Assembly: GCF_027484545.1 (NCBI RefSeq)
Contig: NZ_JAIXST010000085.1
Location: 1-43,666, forward strand
From: Runella sp.
Lineage (GTDB): Bacteria; Bacteroidota; Bacteroidia; Cytophagales; Spirosomataceae
DNA length: 43,666 bases
Direction: 5' to 3'
Both the position numbers and the translations under genes were made by a program. Positions 8,526-17,600 of this stretch are shown piece by piece. Numbering within the stretch: position 1 is the stretch's first letter; each line of letters starts with the position of its first letter. The notes beneath the pieces were generated by a model, which searched no databases, was not told where the DNA came from, and was given only the letters and a program-made list of their open reading frames with translations.

Positions 8526-9515
8526 ATGCCTCTCATTCGCACCAATACGCACCAACCACCCGCTTGGTTACCCAATGGGCACTATCAAAGTATATATCCG
8601 GCATTGTTTCGCAAAATCAAACCGCTCTATCGTCGCGAACGGGTTACGACTCCCGACGATGACTTTTTGGATATAGACTGGAGTTTTGCCGTAAAGAGAG
8701 AGTCTATTATCGACCAAAAACCTCCCTTGGTTATTCTGTCGCATGGTCTTGAAGGCAGCAGCACACGGCAATACATCACGGGCATGGTCCAGTTACTAAC
8801 CAATAATGGGTATGATTGTTTGGCTTGGAATTACCGCAGTTGCAGTGGTGAGCTCAATCAGCAACTCCGATTTTATCACAGCGGTGAAACCACCGATTTG
8901 GAGTTTATTATTCAGCATGCTCTTGCCAAAGGCTATACCGACGTTCAGCTTATGGGTTTTAGTCTGGGCGGTAATGTGACGCTCAAATATGTCGAAGATT
9001 GCGGCAAAAATATCAATCCGGCTATCAAAAAAGCGGTGGTATTCAGCGTGCCGATGGACTTGTTGGCGTGCAGTCGCAATATCGAAAAACCCGAAAATAA
9101 AATTTATTTGTGGCGTTTTCTGCAATCCCTAAAACCTAAAATTGAAGTCAAAGCGTCGCAGTATCCCGAACATTTTGCCCTTGACCAATGGAAACAGGTA
9201 AAAACGTTTTGGGATTTTGACCATGTATATACCGGGCCTTTGCATGGTTTTGAAGGTGCCGAGGATTACTATCACCGCAGTAGTTCTAAGTATTTGGTTG
9301 AAAACATTACCATTCCTACCCTCATTGCCAATGCTGAAAATGACCCTCTTGTGCCCTATCAAAGCCTGCCAATGGAAGTCATTGCCGATTTACCCAATGT
9401 TTGGCTTGAATTGACCCAACAGGGAGGACACTGCGGTTACCGTCCTCGCACGCTTACCCACAAAGGCGCCTATTGGTCTGAATTGCGGGCCTTATCTTTC
9501 CTTCAGGAAGCATGA
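8526..9515 (+). CDS. YheT/EMB8-family alpha/beta hydrolase
   Basis: This is a predicted serine hydrolase of the YheT (embryogenesis-associated EMB8) family, cytoplasmic, with unknown natural ester or amide substrate. The N-terminal PPAWLPNGHYQSIYP motif is typical of the family. SHGLEGSS forms the oxyanion region, Ser146 in GFSLGGN is the nucleophile, the acid is the Asp of NAENDPLVP, and the base is the His of QGGHCGY. The length of 329 residues fits the family. I start at ATG 8526; a TTG two codons upstream is possible. The TGA overlaps the ATG of the MobA-like gene (ATGA), so the two are translationally coupled, although no functional link is obvious. Confidence 0.88.
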   Translation: MPLIRTNTHQPPAWLPNGHYQSIYPALFRKIKPLYRRERVTTPDDDFLDIDWSFAVKRESIIDQKPPLVILSHGLEGSSTRQYITGMVQLLTNNGYDCLAWNYRSCSGELNQQLRFYHSGETTDLEFIIQHALAKGYTDVQLMGFSLGGNVTLKYVEDCGKNINPAIKKAVVFSVPMDLLACSRNIEKPENKIYLWRFLQSLKPKIEVKASQYPEHFALDQWKQVKTFWDFDHVYTGPLHGFEGAEDYYHRSSSKYLVENITIPTLIANAENDPLVPYQSLPMEVIADLPNVWLELTQQGGHCGYRPRTLTHKGAYWSELRALSFLQEA

Positions 9516-10066
9516 ACGGTCTGATTCTTGTCGGTGGGCAAAGCATGCGCATGGGTACGAATAAAAGCCTACTCGAATATCACGGGAAACCTCAGTGGAA
9601 ATATCTCTATGAAATTATAGCACCGTTTTGTCGAAAAACTTTTCTCTCTTGCCGCGAAAATCAAAAAGAAATTTTCACAAGTGAGGCATTGCTGATTGAT
9701 CCCTATGAAATGGGGCCGATGGGCGGGATTCTATCGGCCTTTGAACAGGATTCAAACGAGGCTTGGTTAGTAGTAGCTTGCGATATGCCTTTTATGAACG
9801 AAAAAACGATTGAATTTTTAATCCAAAATCGAAAGGCAACTCAAATAGTGACAGCTTTTCAAAATCCAAAAACTCTACTTCCTGAGCCACTGCTCACCAT
9901 TTGGGAGCCTACTGCTTATCCTCTTTTAATCAAAGCCCATAAAAAAGGCCAACATTCGCCCCTAAGAATTTTACAACATTCCGACATAAATCTGCTCGAA
10001 TGCCTGCAGCCTGATTGGTTGAAGAATATAAATACGATTGAAGAATTGGGGCGTATCTCGCTTTAA
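9512..10066 (+). CDS. mobA: Molybdenum cofactor guanylyltransferase-like protein (MobA family)
   Basis: This is a probable GTP:molybdopterin guanylyltransferase, which would join GMP to molybdopterin to make the guanine-dinucleotide form of the cofactor in the cytoplasm. The Rossmann-like nucleotidyltransferase signature is clear: GLILVGGQSMRMGTNKSLL at residues 3-21 (nucleotide loop and the catalytic Lys), GPMGGI near 69-74 and ACDMPFM near 90-96 (metal-binding Asp). The 184 residues match the family. The start overlaps the stop of the upstream hydrolase by four bases. No other molybdopterin gene is in the window, so a related nucleotidyltransferase role (for example MocA-like) is the main alternative. 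Confidence 0.8.
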   Translation: MNGLILVGGQSMRMGTNKSLLEYHGKPQWKYLYEIIAPFCRKTFLSCRENQKEIFTSEALLIDPYEMGPMGGILSAFEQDSNEAWLVVACDMPFMNEKTIEFLIQNRKATQIVTAFQNPKTLLPEPLLTIWEPTAYPLLIKAHKKGQHSPLRILQHSDINLLECLQPDWLKNINTIEELGRISL

Positions 10067-10108
10067 GGAGAGCGGTTGGTTTGCATTTATAATGCGAACT
10101 AAAGACTA

Positions 10109-10154
10109 GTGCGTTTCAAACGCACGTTACAGATGTTCGCGTTACAAACGCAAA
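10109..10154. repeat. Palindromic repeat between convergent genes
   Basis: GTGCGTTTCAAACGCAC at 10109-10125 is a perfect 17-base palindrome with a central C. After GTTACAGATGTT, a related half-repeat CGCGTTACAAACGC follows to about 10152. It lies between the ends of mobA (plus) and the membrane protein gene (minus), where it could stop both transcripts. The repeated GCGTTNNAAACGC word suggests a dispersed element. Confidence 0.5.
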
Positions 10155-10157
10155 CCA

Positions 10158-11636
10158 TCAATGCCTCCGTGCTAAATATCGCTCATAAATTGAATTTTTT
10201 TTGCCTAAATATTGCTTGGATCCGGCAGGAGAATATTTGTCGTACAGCATTTGATAGGTATTTTTGTATTTATCAAAAGGCAAAGGGCTATACGAAAAAC
10301 TATTCGGCCATAATAACTGTGTTATTTTGTTATACTGAATTGATTTTATGAGTGTTTCAGAAGTTAATAACAGAGGGCTTAGGATAAGATATACTGCTAC
10401 AAGAAAACGCCCTATCTCTATTTTACTTCTAAAACTGATTTCAGTAAAATTGAAATTTTGCATTAAAAAAATGCCAACCATGAACAAAAGCGGCATCTGC
10501 CCTCTCATAAACAAATCGTTTTGATCTCCAAATCGATAAGTTCGAAGCAGAAATATAAAAAAAAGGCTGGCAAGAGCCAAAAAATAAAAGGATTTGTTAA
10601 CTGTTTTACGAAGTATTAAACAGCCAATAAGAAGAATACCCAAATCCAATCCTATATCAATAATCAATTTAGGTATGGCAAATTTCGGACGTTGTACCTG
10701 AAGGAAGGAATGATGTAGGGAGCCGCCATTAGAAGAAGCAAAATAAATAGCGATAGGAATCATAAACAATAAGCATACTGCAAAGCTGCGTCCATTGTTT
10801 TTTAAAAACACAGCAAAACCATTTTTGAATAAATAATACAAAGAGAATGCCGCAAATAAAATAAATAACATTACAGCCGGAAAAATACACCATATAAGGC
10901 ATAGGCAAATGCTGAAAAAGGCCTTGTAATATTTATTTTCCCAAAACAACGAATAGAGCAATATAGAACTGGTGATGAGGCAAGCAATTACTTGATTAGG
11001 TGTCCACCGCAATTGTTGAAAAAGAGGGGTAATTAGGGAGGGACCCATTTCAGAGCTAAAAATAACTTCTACCCCATTTAGCTTGGCTAATAACCATTTT
11101 AAATTACCACTGACTCCACCGATAGATAAGACAATAAAGATATTTCTTATCTTTTTATTGGTAAAAAAGTAAATCCAAACAATTAAAATAAAAACCCCGG
11201 TCCAAGACCAAATAAATAAAGAAATTAAAGATAACTCTCCAACCAGTTTTGAAATAAATGCAGGTACAAGATAATATCCAAAATAGTAACAGGCATATCT
11301 ATCTACTTCTTCAAAATAAAGGGGCCAGTCACTTTTATACAAGTCATAAAACTTAGTATTTTCTGCCCAATAATCGTAAAGTTGATAAGAATATCCGCTT
11401 ATGCCTGTTAGACCCGTTAAGACAAAAGTAATAAAAGCCAAGATAATGAGCTCCTTTTTACTGAAAGATGGTTTATTGTTTTGTTGTTTCTCCCCTTTGA
11501 TTTCCAGCCAAAACAAGTAGCAGAGCCCTATAATCATCGGAATTGCCAGTTCAATTCTAAACCAACTCGCCGCAAAAATCAGGTTAGGAAGGAGCAAATA
11601 AAGGATACTTGCGAGACGCAGCAATGAGGTGCTCAT
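10158..11636 (-). CDS. Polytopic membrane protein of unknown function
   Basis: The product is about 492 residues with roughly ten to twelve hydrophobic helices separated by short loops, one early basic loop (KGEKQQNNK) and a soluble C-terminal tail of about 60 residues. The architecture, with a Tyr/Trp-rich loop after the second or third helix (KFYDLYKSDWPLYFEEVDRY), recalls integral-membrane glycosyltransferases of the GT-C type or O-antigen-related proteins, but no catalytic motif can be assigned safely. I start at the internal ATG at 11636 (MSTSLLRLAS) because the helix region begins there. A start 20 codons further upstream is open. It is rich in Ile, Leu and Phe and has more A+T than its neighbours. 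The inner membrane is the likely location. Confidence 0.75.
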   Translation of the reverse strand: MSTSLLRLASILYLLLPNLIFAASWFRIELAIPMIIGLCYLFWLEIKGEKQQNNKPSFSKKELIILAFITFVLTGLTGISGYSYQLYDYWAENTKFYDLYKSDWPLYFEEVDRYACYYFGYYLVPAFISKLVGELSLISLFIWSWTGVFILIVWIYFFTNKKIRNIFIVLSIGGVSGNLKWLLAKLNGVEVIFSSEMGPSLITPLFQQLRWTPNQVIACLITSSILLYSLFWENKYYKAFFSICLCLIWCIFPAVMLFILFAAFSLYYLFKNGFAVFLKNNGRSFAVCLLFMIPIAIYFASSNGGSLHHSFLQVQRPKFAIPKLIIDIGLDLGILLIGCLILRKTVNKSFYFLALASLFFIFLLRTYRFGDQNDLFMRGQMPLLFMVGIFLMQNFNFTEISFRSKIEIGRFLVAVYLILSPLLLTSETLIKSIQYNKITQLLWPNSFSYSPLPFDKYKNTYQMLYDKYSPAGSKQYLGKKNSIYERYLARRH

Positions 11637-11821
11637 TTTACTTTTTGAAAGACGGAATGGTGTGTATAAAAATTGGGTATTCCTGTAGAAGCACAAAGAA
11701 ACGGTTTAAAGCCGAAAAAGTGCTGATTGACAGGCACAAATATTTACAAGCCTTCGCTTTTTATAAGCAAAAGAGCGTTTTTATCCTGTAAAATGTGTCT
11801 TTATTACCCTAAATCCAGGCT

Positions 11822-12676
11822 TCATTCATACCGTTTTTCATACTTATCAAAAATCAAATCAAAACGGTCGTTGAGAATATCAGCCAAGTGCGTGTGATAT
11901 TCAGGAAAGTCGGGCAGATTGTTGTGGCCGCCACCGTAAATCGGGATAAGGCGGGCCGATTGAGGAATCAAATTCATTAAGCGAACACTCGAACGAAACG
12001 GAATCAATAAGTCTTTGGTGCCGTGAATGATATAGATGGGGCACTTCACGTATTTTATCCACACATCTGTCCGAATGGAGAATTTAAGGATATAAGAAAC
12101 CGGCAAAAAAGGCAAAAAACGGGTGGTAAGCCGTGTAAAACTATAATAAGGTGCATCTAAAATAAGCATTTTCGGATGATTGACCGATGCCAGTTTGGTG
12201 GCAAACCCTGACCCTAACGAACGCCCGTAAATGATGATTTTTTCTTCGGTATACCCGTATTTTGAGCGCATTTTGTTATAAATGTACTGCGCGTCGTTTT
12301 TAATTCCATCCTCGGTTTGCTTTCCGACGCTTTTCCCAAACCCCCGATAATCAAGCATCAGCACATCGTATCCATGTTGCGTAAAATCTTTGGCATATTT
12401 AGACCAACCTTTAATACTGCGTGTGTTGCCGTGAAAATAAATCAACAATCCGCGCGACGCTTCCTCCTGATAAAACCGCAAAGCATTGATACGAACGTTG
12501 GGTTCGGGGTCAAAAAACAACTCCTCAAATAAATCTTCGTATTTATAGACAAAATCTTGCGGTAGTTTTTCGGGTTTAAAGATAAATTTGTGCTGAATAA
12601 AATACGCAATGAGGCATAAGACCACATAAATCGCCCCAATCCAAATCAATCTTTCGGTTGTGAAGTAATCAAACAT
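11822..12676 (-). CDS. Membrane-anchored alpha/beta hydrolase (BEM46/ABHD17-like)
   Basis: A single transmembrane helix at about residues 8-27 is followed by a serine-hydrolase domain. The pieces are FHGNTRS (oxyanion loop, about 81-87), nucleophile Ser153 in GRSLGSG, acid Asp222 in HGTKDLLIP and base His251 in GGGHNN, so the triad is complete. The 284-residue size and the motifs match the Bem46/YfhR/ABHD17 group, whose bacterial members have no firmly established substrate. It is divergent from the xylulokinase gene. Its stop is about 185 bases from the start of the membrane protein gene on the same strand, with a weak hairpin between them. Confidence 0.88.
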   Translation of the reverse strand: MFDYFTTERLIWIGAIYVVLCLIAYFIQHKFIFKPEKLPQDFVYKYEDLFEELFFDPEPNVRINALRFYQEEASRGLLIYFHGNTRSIKGWSKYAKDFTQHGYDVLMLDYRGFGKSVGKQTEDGIKNDAQYIYNKMRSKYGYTEEKIIIYGRSLGSGFATKLASVNHPKMLILDAPYYSFTRLTTRFLPFLPVSYILKFSIRTDVWIKYVKCPIYIIHGTKDLLIPFRSSVRLMNLIPQSARLIPIYGGGHNNLPDFPEYHTHLADILNDRFDLIFDKYEKRYE

Positions 12677-12714
12677 CTATTTAAGGCAATTTTTTCTACG
12701 AAAATAACAATAAA

Positions 12715-12742
12715 GATGTGAGAAGTCAGAAGTCAGGAGTGA
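12715..12742 (+). repeat. Four tandem heptamers (consensus GAAGTSA)
   Basis: The run reads GATGTGA, GAAGTCA, GAAGTCA, GGAGTGA with exact seven-base phase. It sits in the 137-base gap between the divergent hydrolase and xylulokinase genes. No clear inverted partner is present. It resembles the short tandem heptamer repeats (STRRs) described in cyanobacteria. Confidence 0.6.
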
Positions 12743-12813
12743 GAATTTTATAAGACAAGGTAAAATCGTGCATTTTCACCTTTTATCGTAAACATTAAAC
12801 CATTAACGTATCT

Positions 12814-14298
12814 GTGAAATATCTTTTAGGCTACGACGTAGGCAGCTCGTCAGTAAAAGTTGCTTTGTTGGACATAGAAACGGGAAAAGCCGTGGCGACC
12901 GCCACCTCTCCCGAACAGGAAATGGGCATGATAGCACATCAGGCAGGCTGGGCGGAACAGCATCCGGACAGTTGGTGGCAGGAAGCAGTCAATGCCACCC
13001 ATAAATTAAAAGTAAAATACACCTTTGACCCGGCCTTGGTAGCCGGTATCGGTATTTCTTACCAAATGCATGGATTGGTGGTAGTAGATAAGGATCTGCG
13101 AGCGCTTCGCCCTTCCATTATTTGGTGCGATAGCCGTGCAGTAGAAATTGGTAATTGGGCTTTTGCTGAAATGGGTTCAAAGGAATGTTTAGGCCATTTA
13201 CTCAATTCACCGGGGAATTTTACAGCCTCAAAACTCAAGTGGGTAAAAGACAACGAACCTGCTGTTTATGAACAAATTCGTTATTTCATGCTACCGGGCG
13301 ATTACCTGGCAATGCGTATGTCAGGAATCCCTCAAACAACTGTTTCGGGACTTTCCGAAGGGATATTCTGGGATTTTGCCGAACAAAAAATCTCCCAACA
13401 ACTCCTTGATTTTTACGGCTTTGATGCCTCATTCATCCCCGAAGTAGTCAGTACATTTGCACCTCAAAGCCAGCTTTCCGCTTTAGCTGCGGCCGAATTA
13501 GGGCTTAAAGCTGGCACTCCTATTTCCTACCGGGCCGGCGACCAACCCAATAACGCGTTTTCACTTAATGTTCTCAATCCGGGAGAAGTAGCCACTACTG
13601 CAGGCACTTCGGGTGTGGTATACGGAATCAACGCACAAGCCACCGCCGACCCCCTTTCGCGCGTGAATACCTTCGCTCACGTCAACAGCACGCCCGACGC
13701 CCAACGCAACGGAGTTTTGTTGTGCGTAAATGGCACGGGTATTTTGAACAGTTGGGTGCGCCGTTTTGCCGGAGGAATCAGTTACGATGAAATGAATCAA
13801 CAAGCCGCCCAAACTCCCATCGGAGCCGAAGGATTGACTTTTCTGCCTTTTGGAAATGGAGCGGAGCGTGTTCTCGAAAATCGCTTGGTTGGTGGTCATT
13901 TACAGGGACTTAATTTCAATACGCATTCAACCGCCCACGTATTTAGAGCAGCACAGGAAGGAATTGTTTTTGCGCTCAACTACGGTCTTCAGGTCATGCA
14001 ACAGATGGGCGTTCAAACCCAAACGGTACGGGCAGGACACGCCAATTTGTTTTTAAGTCCGCTTTTCCGCGAGGCTTTTGCCAATACTACCGGAGCGACC
14101 ATTGAGTTATATGATACCGACGGGGCACAGGGTGCAGCTCGTGCGGCAGGCATTGGAGTAGGCGTTTACGATTTCCAAACTGCCTTTGAAGGACTTACCC
14201 AAATCGCCACTTTTGCACCGGAAGCTCATTTACAGGAAAAGTACGCAGAAACGTATTCGGGTTGGGAAACAGCCTTAAATAAAGCAATAACCGAATGA
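12814..14298 (+). CDS. xylB: Xylulokinase (FGGY carbohydrate kinase)
   Basis: It would phosphorylate D-xylulose with ATP to xylulose-5-phosphate for the pentose phosphate pathway, in the cytoplasm. FGGY hallmarks are present: the N-terminal phosphate loop (LLGYDVGSSSVKVAL, residues 3-17), GWAEQHPDSWW near 50-60 as in xylulokinases, the catalytic Asp243 in AGDQPNNA, TTAGTSGVVYG, and the C-terminal GHANLFLSPLFREAFANTTG ATP-binding region. Its length is 494 residues. The start is a GTG at 12814; no better in-frame start fits the conserved N-terminus. Xylose isomerase and a xylose transporter are not adjacent, so the substrate is inferred from the family and a related ketopentose is possible. Confidence 0.88.
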   Translation: MKYLLGYDVGSSSVKVALLDIETGKAVATATSPEQEMGMIAHQAGWAEQHPDSWWQEAVNATHKLKVKYTFDPALVAGIGISYQMHGLVVVDKDLRALRPSIIWCDSRAVEIGNWAFAEMGSKECLGHLLNSPGNFTASKLKWVKDNEPAVYEQIRYFMLPGDYLAMRMSGIPQTTVSGLSEGIFWDFAEQKISQQLLDFYGFDASFIPEVVSTFAPQSQLSALAAAELGLKAGTPISYRAGDQPNNAFSLNVLNPGEVATTAGTSGVVYGINAQATADPLSRVNTFAHVNSTPDAQRNGVLLCVNGTGILNSWVRRFAGGISYDEMNQQAAQTPIGAEGLTFLPFGNGAERVLENRLVGGHLQGLNFNTHSTAHVFRAAQEGIVFALNYGLQVMQQMGVQTQTVRAGHANLFLSPLFREAFANTTGATIELYDTDGAQGAARAAGIGVGVYDFQTAFEGLTQIATFAPEAHLQEKYAETYSGWETALNKAITE

Positions 14299-14394
14299 GT
14301 GCCGGAAACTTTCCTTTTGTTTCAAATCCGACAAAAAGTTTTTTTACCTAACTTGCAGCGTTAATTTCTGCCATCATTCAAAAAATTGATTTCA

Positions 14395-14565
14395 ATGGAA
14401 GCACATAAAGAACAGGAAATCCCCTCAGGCTGGTTGATCGCCTTCTTTTTATTGATTACGGTATTGGTTTTTGTGTTTGGTGATGTATTCACCGCTCTGG
14501 TAGGTACTCTTATTCAGGGTACCATCTTTGCCGGCTATCACAATGATTTGCACAAAGAGATTTAA
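14395..14565 (+). CDS. 56-residue single-pass membrane protein, unknown
   Basis: The frame runs from ATG 14395 to TAA 14563-14565. The product has a short polar N-terminus (MEAHKEQEIPSGW), a hydrophobic stretch at about residues 14-28 (LIAFFLLITVLVFVF), a second, weaker hydrophobic stretch at about 32-47 (FTALVGTLIQGTIFAG) and a polar tail (YHNDLHKEI). It probably sits in the inner membrane with one or two passes. It lies 96 bases after xylB and is followed by an exceptionally long terminator stem. Strong termination and the protein-like composition argue that it is a real gene. No family is recognised. Confidence 0.6.
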   Translation: MEAHKEQEIPSGWLIAFFLLITVLVFVFGDVFTALVGTLIQGTIFAGYHNDLHKEI

Positions 14566-14583
14566 AGAGCATCACGTACTGAT

Positions 14584-14632
14584 TTAAAAGAGAAAGGGTT
14601 AAGTGAATGTCACTTAACCCTTTCTCTTTTAA
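14584..14632. terminator. Bidirectional terminator with a 23-base-pair stem
   Basis: The arm at 14584-14606 is exactly complementary to 14610-14632, leaving a three-base loop (ATG). The core is GAGAAAGGGTTAAGTGA. The outer A/T pairs give a T run on either strand, so it can end both the 56-residue gene and the minus-strand secDF transcript. Confidence 0.8.
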
Positions 14633-14641
14633 TAATTTATC

Positions 14642-14679
14642 AACGTCGCCGAGGTTCAAAACCTCGGCGACGTTTTTTT
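14642..14679. terminator. GC-rich palindrome and T run next to the secDF stop
   Basis: AACGTCGCCGAGGTT at 14642-14656 pairs perfectly with AACCTCGGCGACGTT at 14660-14674 over a three-base loop, and T residues run to 14679. On the plus strand it is a textbook intrinsic terminator. It lies only six bases beyond the end of secDF and ten bases from the 23 bp stem, so two stacked terminators separate these convergent units. The GTCGCCGAGGTT arm looks like a dispersed palindrome. Confidence 0.7.
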
Positions 14680-14684
14680 GTCGA

Positions 14685-17600
14685 CTATTTCTTCAACGAA
14701 GGCTTAATCAACGGTGCTTTCTTTTCCTTTTTAGGTTTTTCTTCAGGTGCTTCTTCCTGTGGCATATCTAATTGCTGCAAACCACCGCGTGGCGTGTCAG
14801 GAAAATCTGAAATAAGACGGGCAGGTGCTTCTTTTTTCGCTTCTGAAGGCAATGCATCTTTTTTCTCCTGTGCACGGGTAAGTGAATCAACCACGATAGG
14901 CGTAGCCACAAAAAGTGAAGAATAAGTACCCACAATAACTCCAAGGAGCATTGCAAATGAGAATCCACGAATTACTTCACCACCAAAGAAGAATAATACA
15001 ATCAACACAAACATGGTAGAAAGACCCGTTACTGCCGTACGGCTCAGGGTACTGTTCAAGGCGTTGTTAATGATAGCCGGAATCGTCTCTTTCTTATTAC
15101 GATTGTCTCTCAAGTACTCACGAACACGGTCAAATACTACCACCGTATCGTTCATTGAATAACCCATAATGGTCAATACCGCACCTACAAACGCCTGGTC
15201 AACGTCCAAAGAGAAAGGCAACAAACCGTTAAAAATGGAGAATACCGCCAAAATAATGAGTACGTCGTGGAATAACGCCACAACAGCACCCCACACAAAG
15301 GCAATCCGTCGGAAACGAATGTAGATATACGCCGATACAACCAAGATAGCCAGCAGCAATGCTTTTAATGAGGTCATAATCAGGTCAAAGGCAATGGTCG
15401 GTCCTACTTTTTGCGAACTTTGAATGGTAGCTTTATTATTCGGCAATTTGCTTAGACCTTCATTCAATTTGGCTTCTGCCTGTTTGTCAGAATCAGGAGT
15501 AGTAGCATCTGCCAAATAACTGGTGGTAATTTTCACCTGTTGGTTGGCGCCAATTCCTACTCCACCATACGTTTTTACTTCGGGTGCAGCTTCAAATACA
15601 CTCGTTAATACTTGACGTACTTCCGTTGTATTAACACCTTGTTCAAAACGCACCACATAGCTGCGTCCACCTTTAAAGTCAACCCCTAAACCGAAGCCTT
15701 TGAAAATGATTGAAATAATACCAGCACCGATAATGACCGATGAAATGATGTAATACATACGACGGCGAGATACGAAGTCAAAGTCAGCTCCTTTGAAAAG
15801 GTTTTGTGACCAGCTTGAGAAGAATTCAATGGTACGGCCTTTGCCTACCCACCATTCCAAAATCAGGCGAGATACAAACAGGGCAGCAAACAAAGAGGTC
15901 AAAATACCGATTACAAGCGTAGTGGCAAACCCAAGAATCAAGCCCGTTCCTAAGAAGAACAGGATAATACCTGTCAATAACGTAGTAACGTTTGAGTCAA
16001 GAATCGAAGAAAGTGAGTTTTTGAAACCGTCCGAAATGGCCAATTTCAAATCTTTTCCCGACGCTAATTCCTCCTTAATACGCTCGAAGACCAACACGTT
16101 GGCATCCACCGCCATACCAATTGTCAATACGATACCCGCAATACCCGGCAAGGTTAGGATAGCTCCCAATGAGGCCATAATTCCCATTAGGAAAAACAAG
16201 TTGATAAACAGGGCTACATCGGCAATCATTCCTGCTTTATTGTAGTAAATCACCATGAAGATAAGAACCACCAACAGACCCACCAAGGATGAAATCACCC
16301 CGGCATTTACTGATTCTGACCCCAAAGTAGCACCTACTACCGCTTCCTCTACAATCGTAGTTGGCGCAGGCAATTTACCTGCTTTCAGGATATTGGCCAT
16401 ATCTTTGGTTTCTTCTACGGTAAAAGAACCGGTGATGCTGGTATTACCGTTTGGAATTTCGTTCTGAACGTTAGGGGCGGTATAAACAAAGTCATCCAAA
16501 ATGATAGCTACCGGACGACCAATGTTAGCCGCCGTAAAGTTTTTCCATTTGCGTGCGCCTTCGGCATTCATACGCATATTTACTTCCGGACGACCACGGT
16601 CATCGTAGTCATTTCCTGCATCTACAATCACATCACCTTCAAGCTGTGCCTGACCGCTTGTTTTTTTAATGAAGTAAATTCCAACGATTTCGTTGCGTTT
16701 ATCTGTTGTTTCAATTCCTTTACGATCCCATAAAATAACGACATCAGAAGGAAACATTGATTTCACTTCGGGACGACGTAAAAGTTCATTGGCACGTGCG
16801 GTATCTTTTGCATATACACCTAATTGTCCTTGTGAAATAGGAACAAATAAGCTCGCCAAACCGGTTTGGTTAGCTGTAGTGTCGGTTTTTGTTGAATCAG
16901 TCTTAGCACCTTTTGCCAACTGAGACGCCAAATCACCGCCTGCTTTGCTGGTATCTGTTGAAGCAGCTCCTTTTGAAGCGATTTTCTTTTCCAGATCCAA
17001 TTGAGTCATATACGCACCCAAAGAATTAAGCGCAGGAGAAATATCGTCCAATGTATAAACCTCGCAGAATTCCAATTTCGCCGAACCTGTCAAAAGGCGA
17101 CGAACGCGTTCGGGGTTATCAACTCCTGGTAGTTCAATCAAAATCCGACCTGAACCTGGTAAACGTTGAATGTTCGGGTTCGCTACCCCAAATTTATCAA
17201 CCCGTTGCTGAATGATTTGAAATGCCCGGCTGGTAGCGCCGTCTACCTCCTCTTTCAAAAATTTAACAACATCTCCGTCAGAAGAACTGTTATTAATTTT
17301 ACCACGGTTGGTGCTGTTAGAGAAAATCTGTGCCAGTTGGGCATTGGGAGCGATACTTTTGTATTCAGTCACAAACAAGTCCACAAAACTGGATTGGCTT
17401 GATTTCTGAGCGTCAACGGCTTTTTTCAAGGCTTCAGTGAATTGGCTGTTGCGGGAATTTCCACCAGCCAAGCCTTTCATGATATCCGTAGGTGCCACTT
17501 CCAAAACCACGTGCATACCACCTTGCAAGTCAAGACCTAATCCTAATTCGCGTTGTGTTACTTCTTGATAGGTTGTTCCCAAATAAACCGGCTCGCGGCG

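Noticed and set aside
8465-8662. Small frame before and inside the YheT-like gene
   Set aside because: It overlaps the clearly conserved N-terminus of the hydrolase in another frame.
10109-10351. 80-codon open frame on the plus strand overlapping the end of the membrane protein gene
   Set aside because: It starts in the palindromic repeat and overlaps the minus-strand gene; the composition is not protein-like and no motif is seen.
15793-16245. 150-codon open frame on the plus strand within secDF
   Set aside because: It is antisense to a well conserved part of SecD; the predicted residues are rich in Asn, Ile and Pro without a domain, as expected from a shadow of transmembrane codons.
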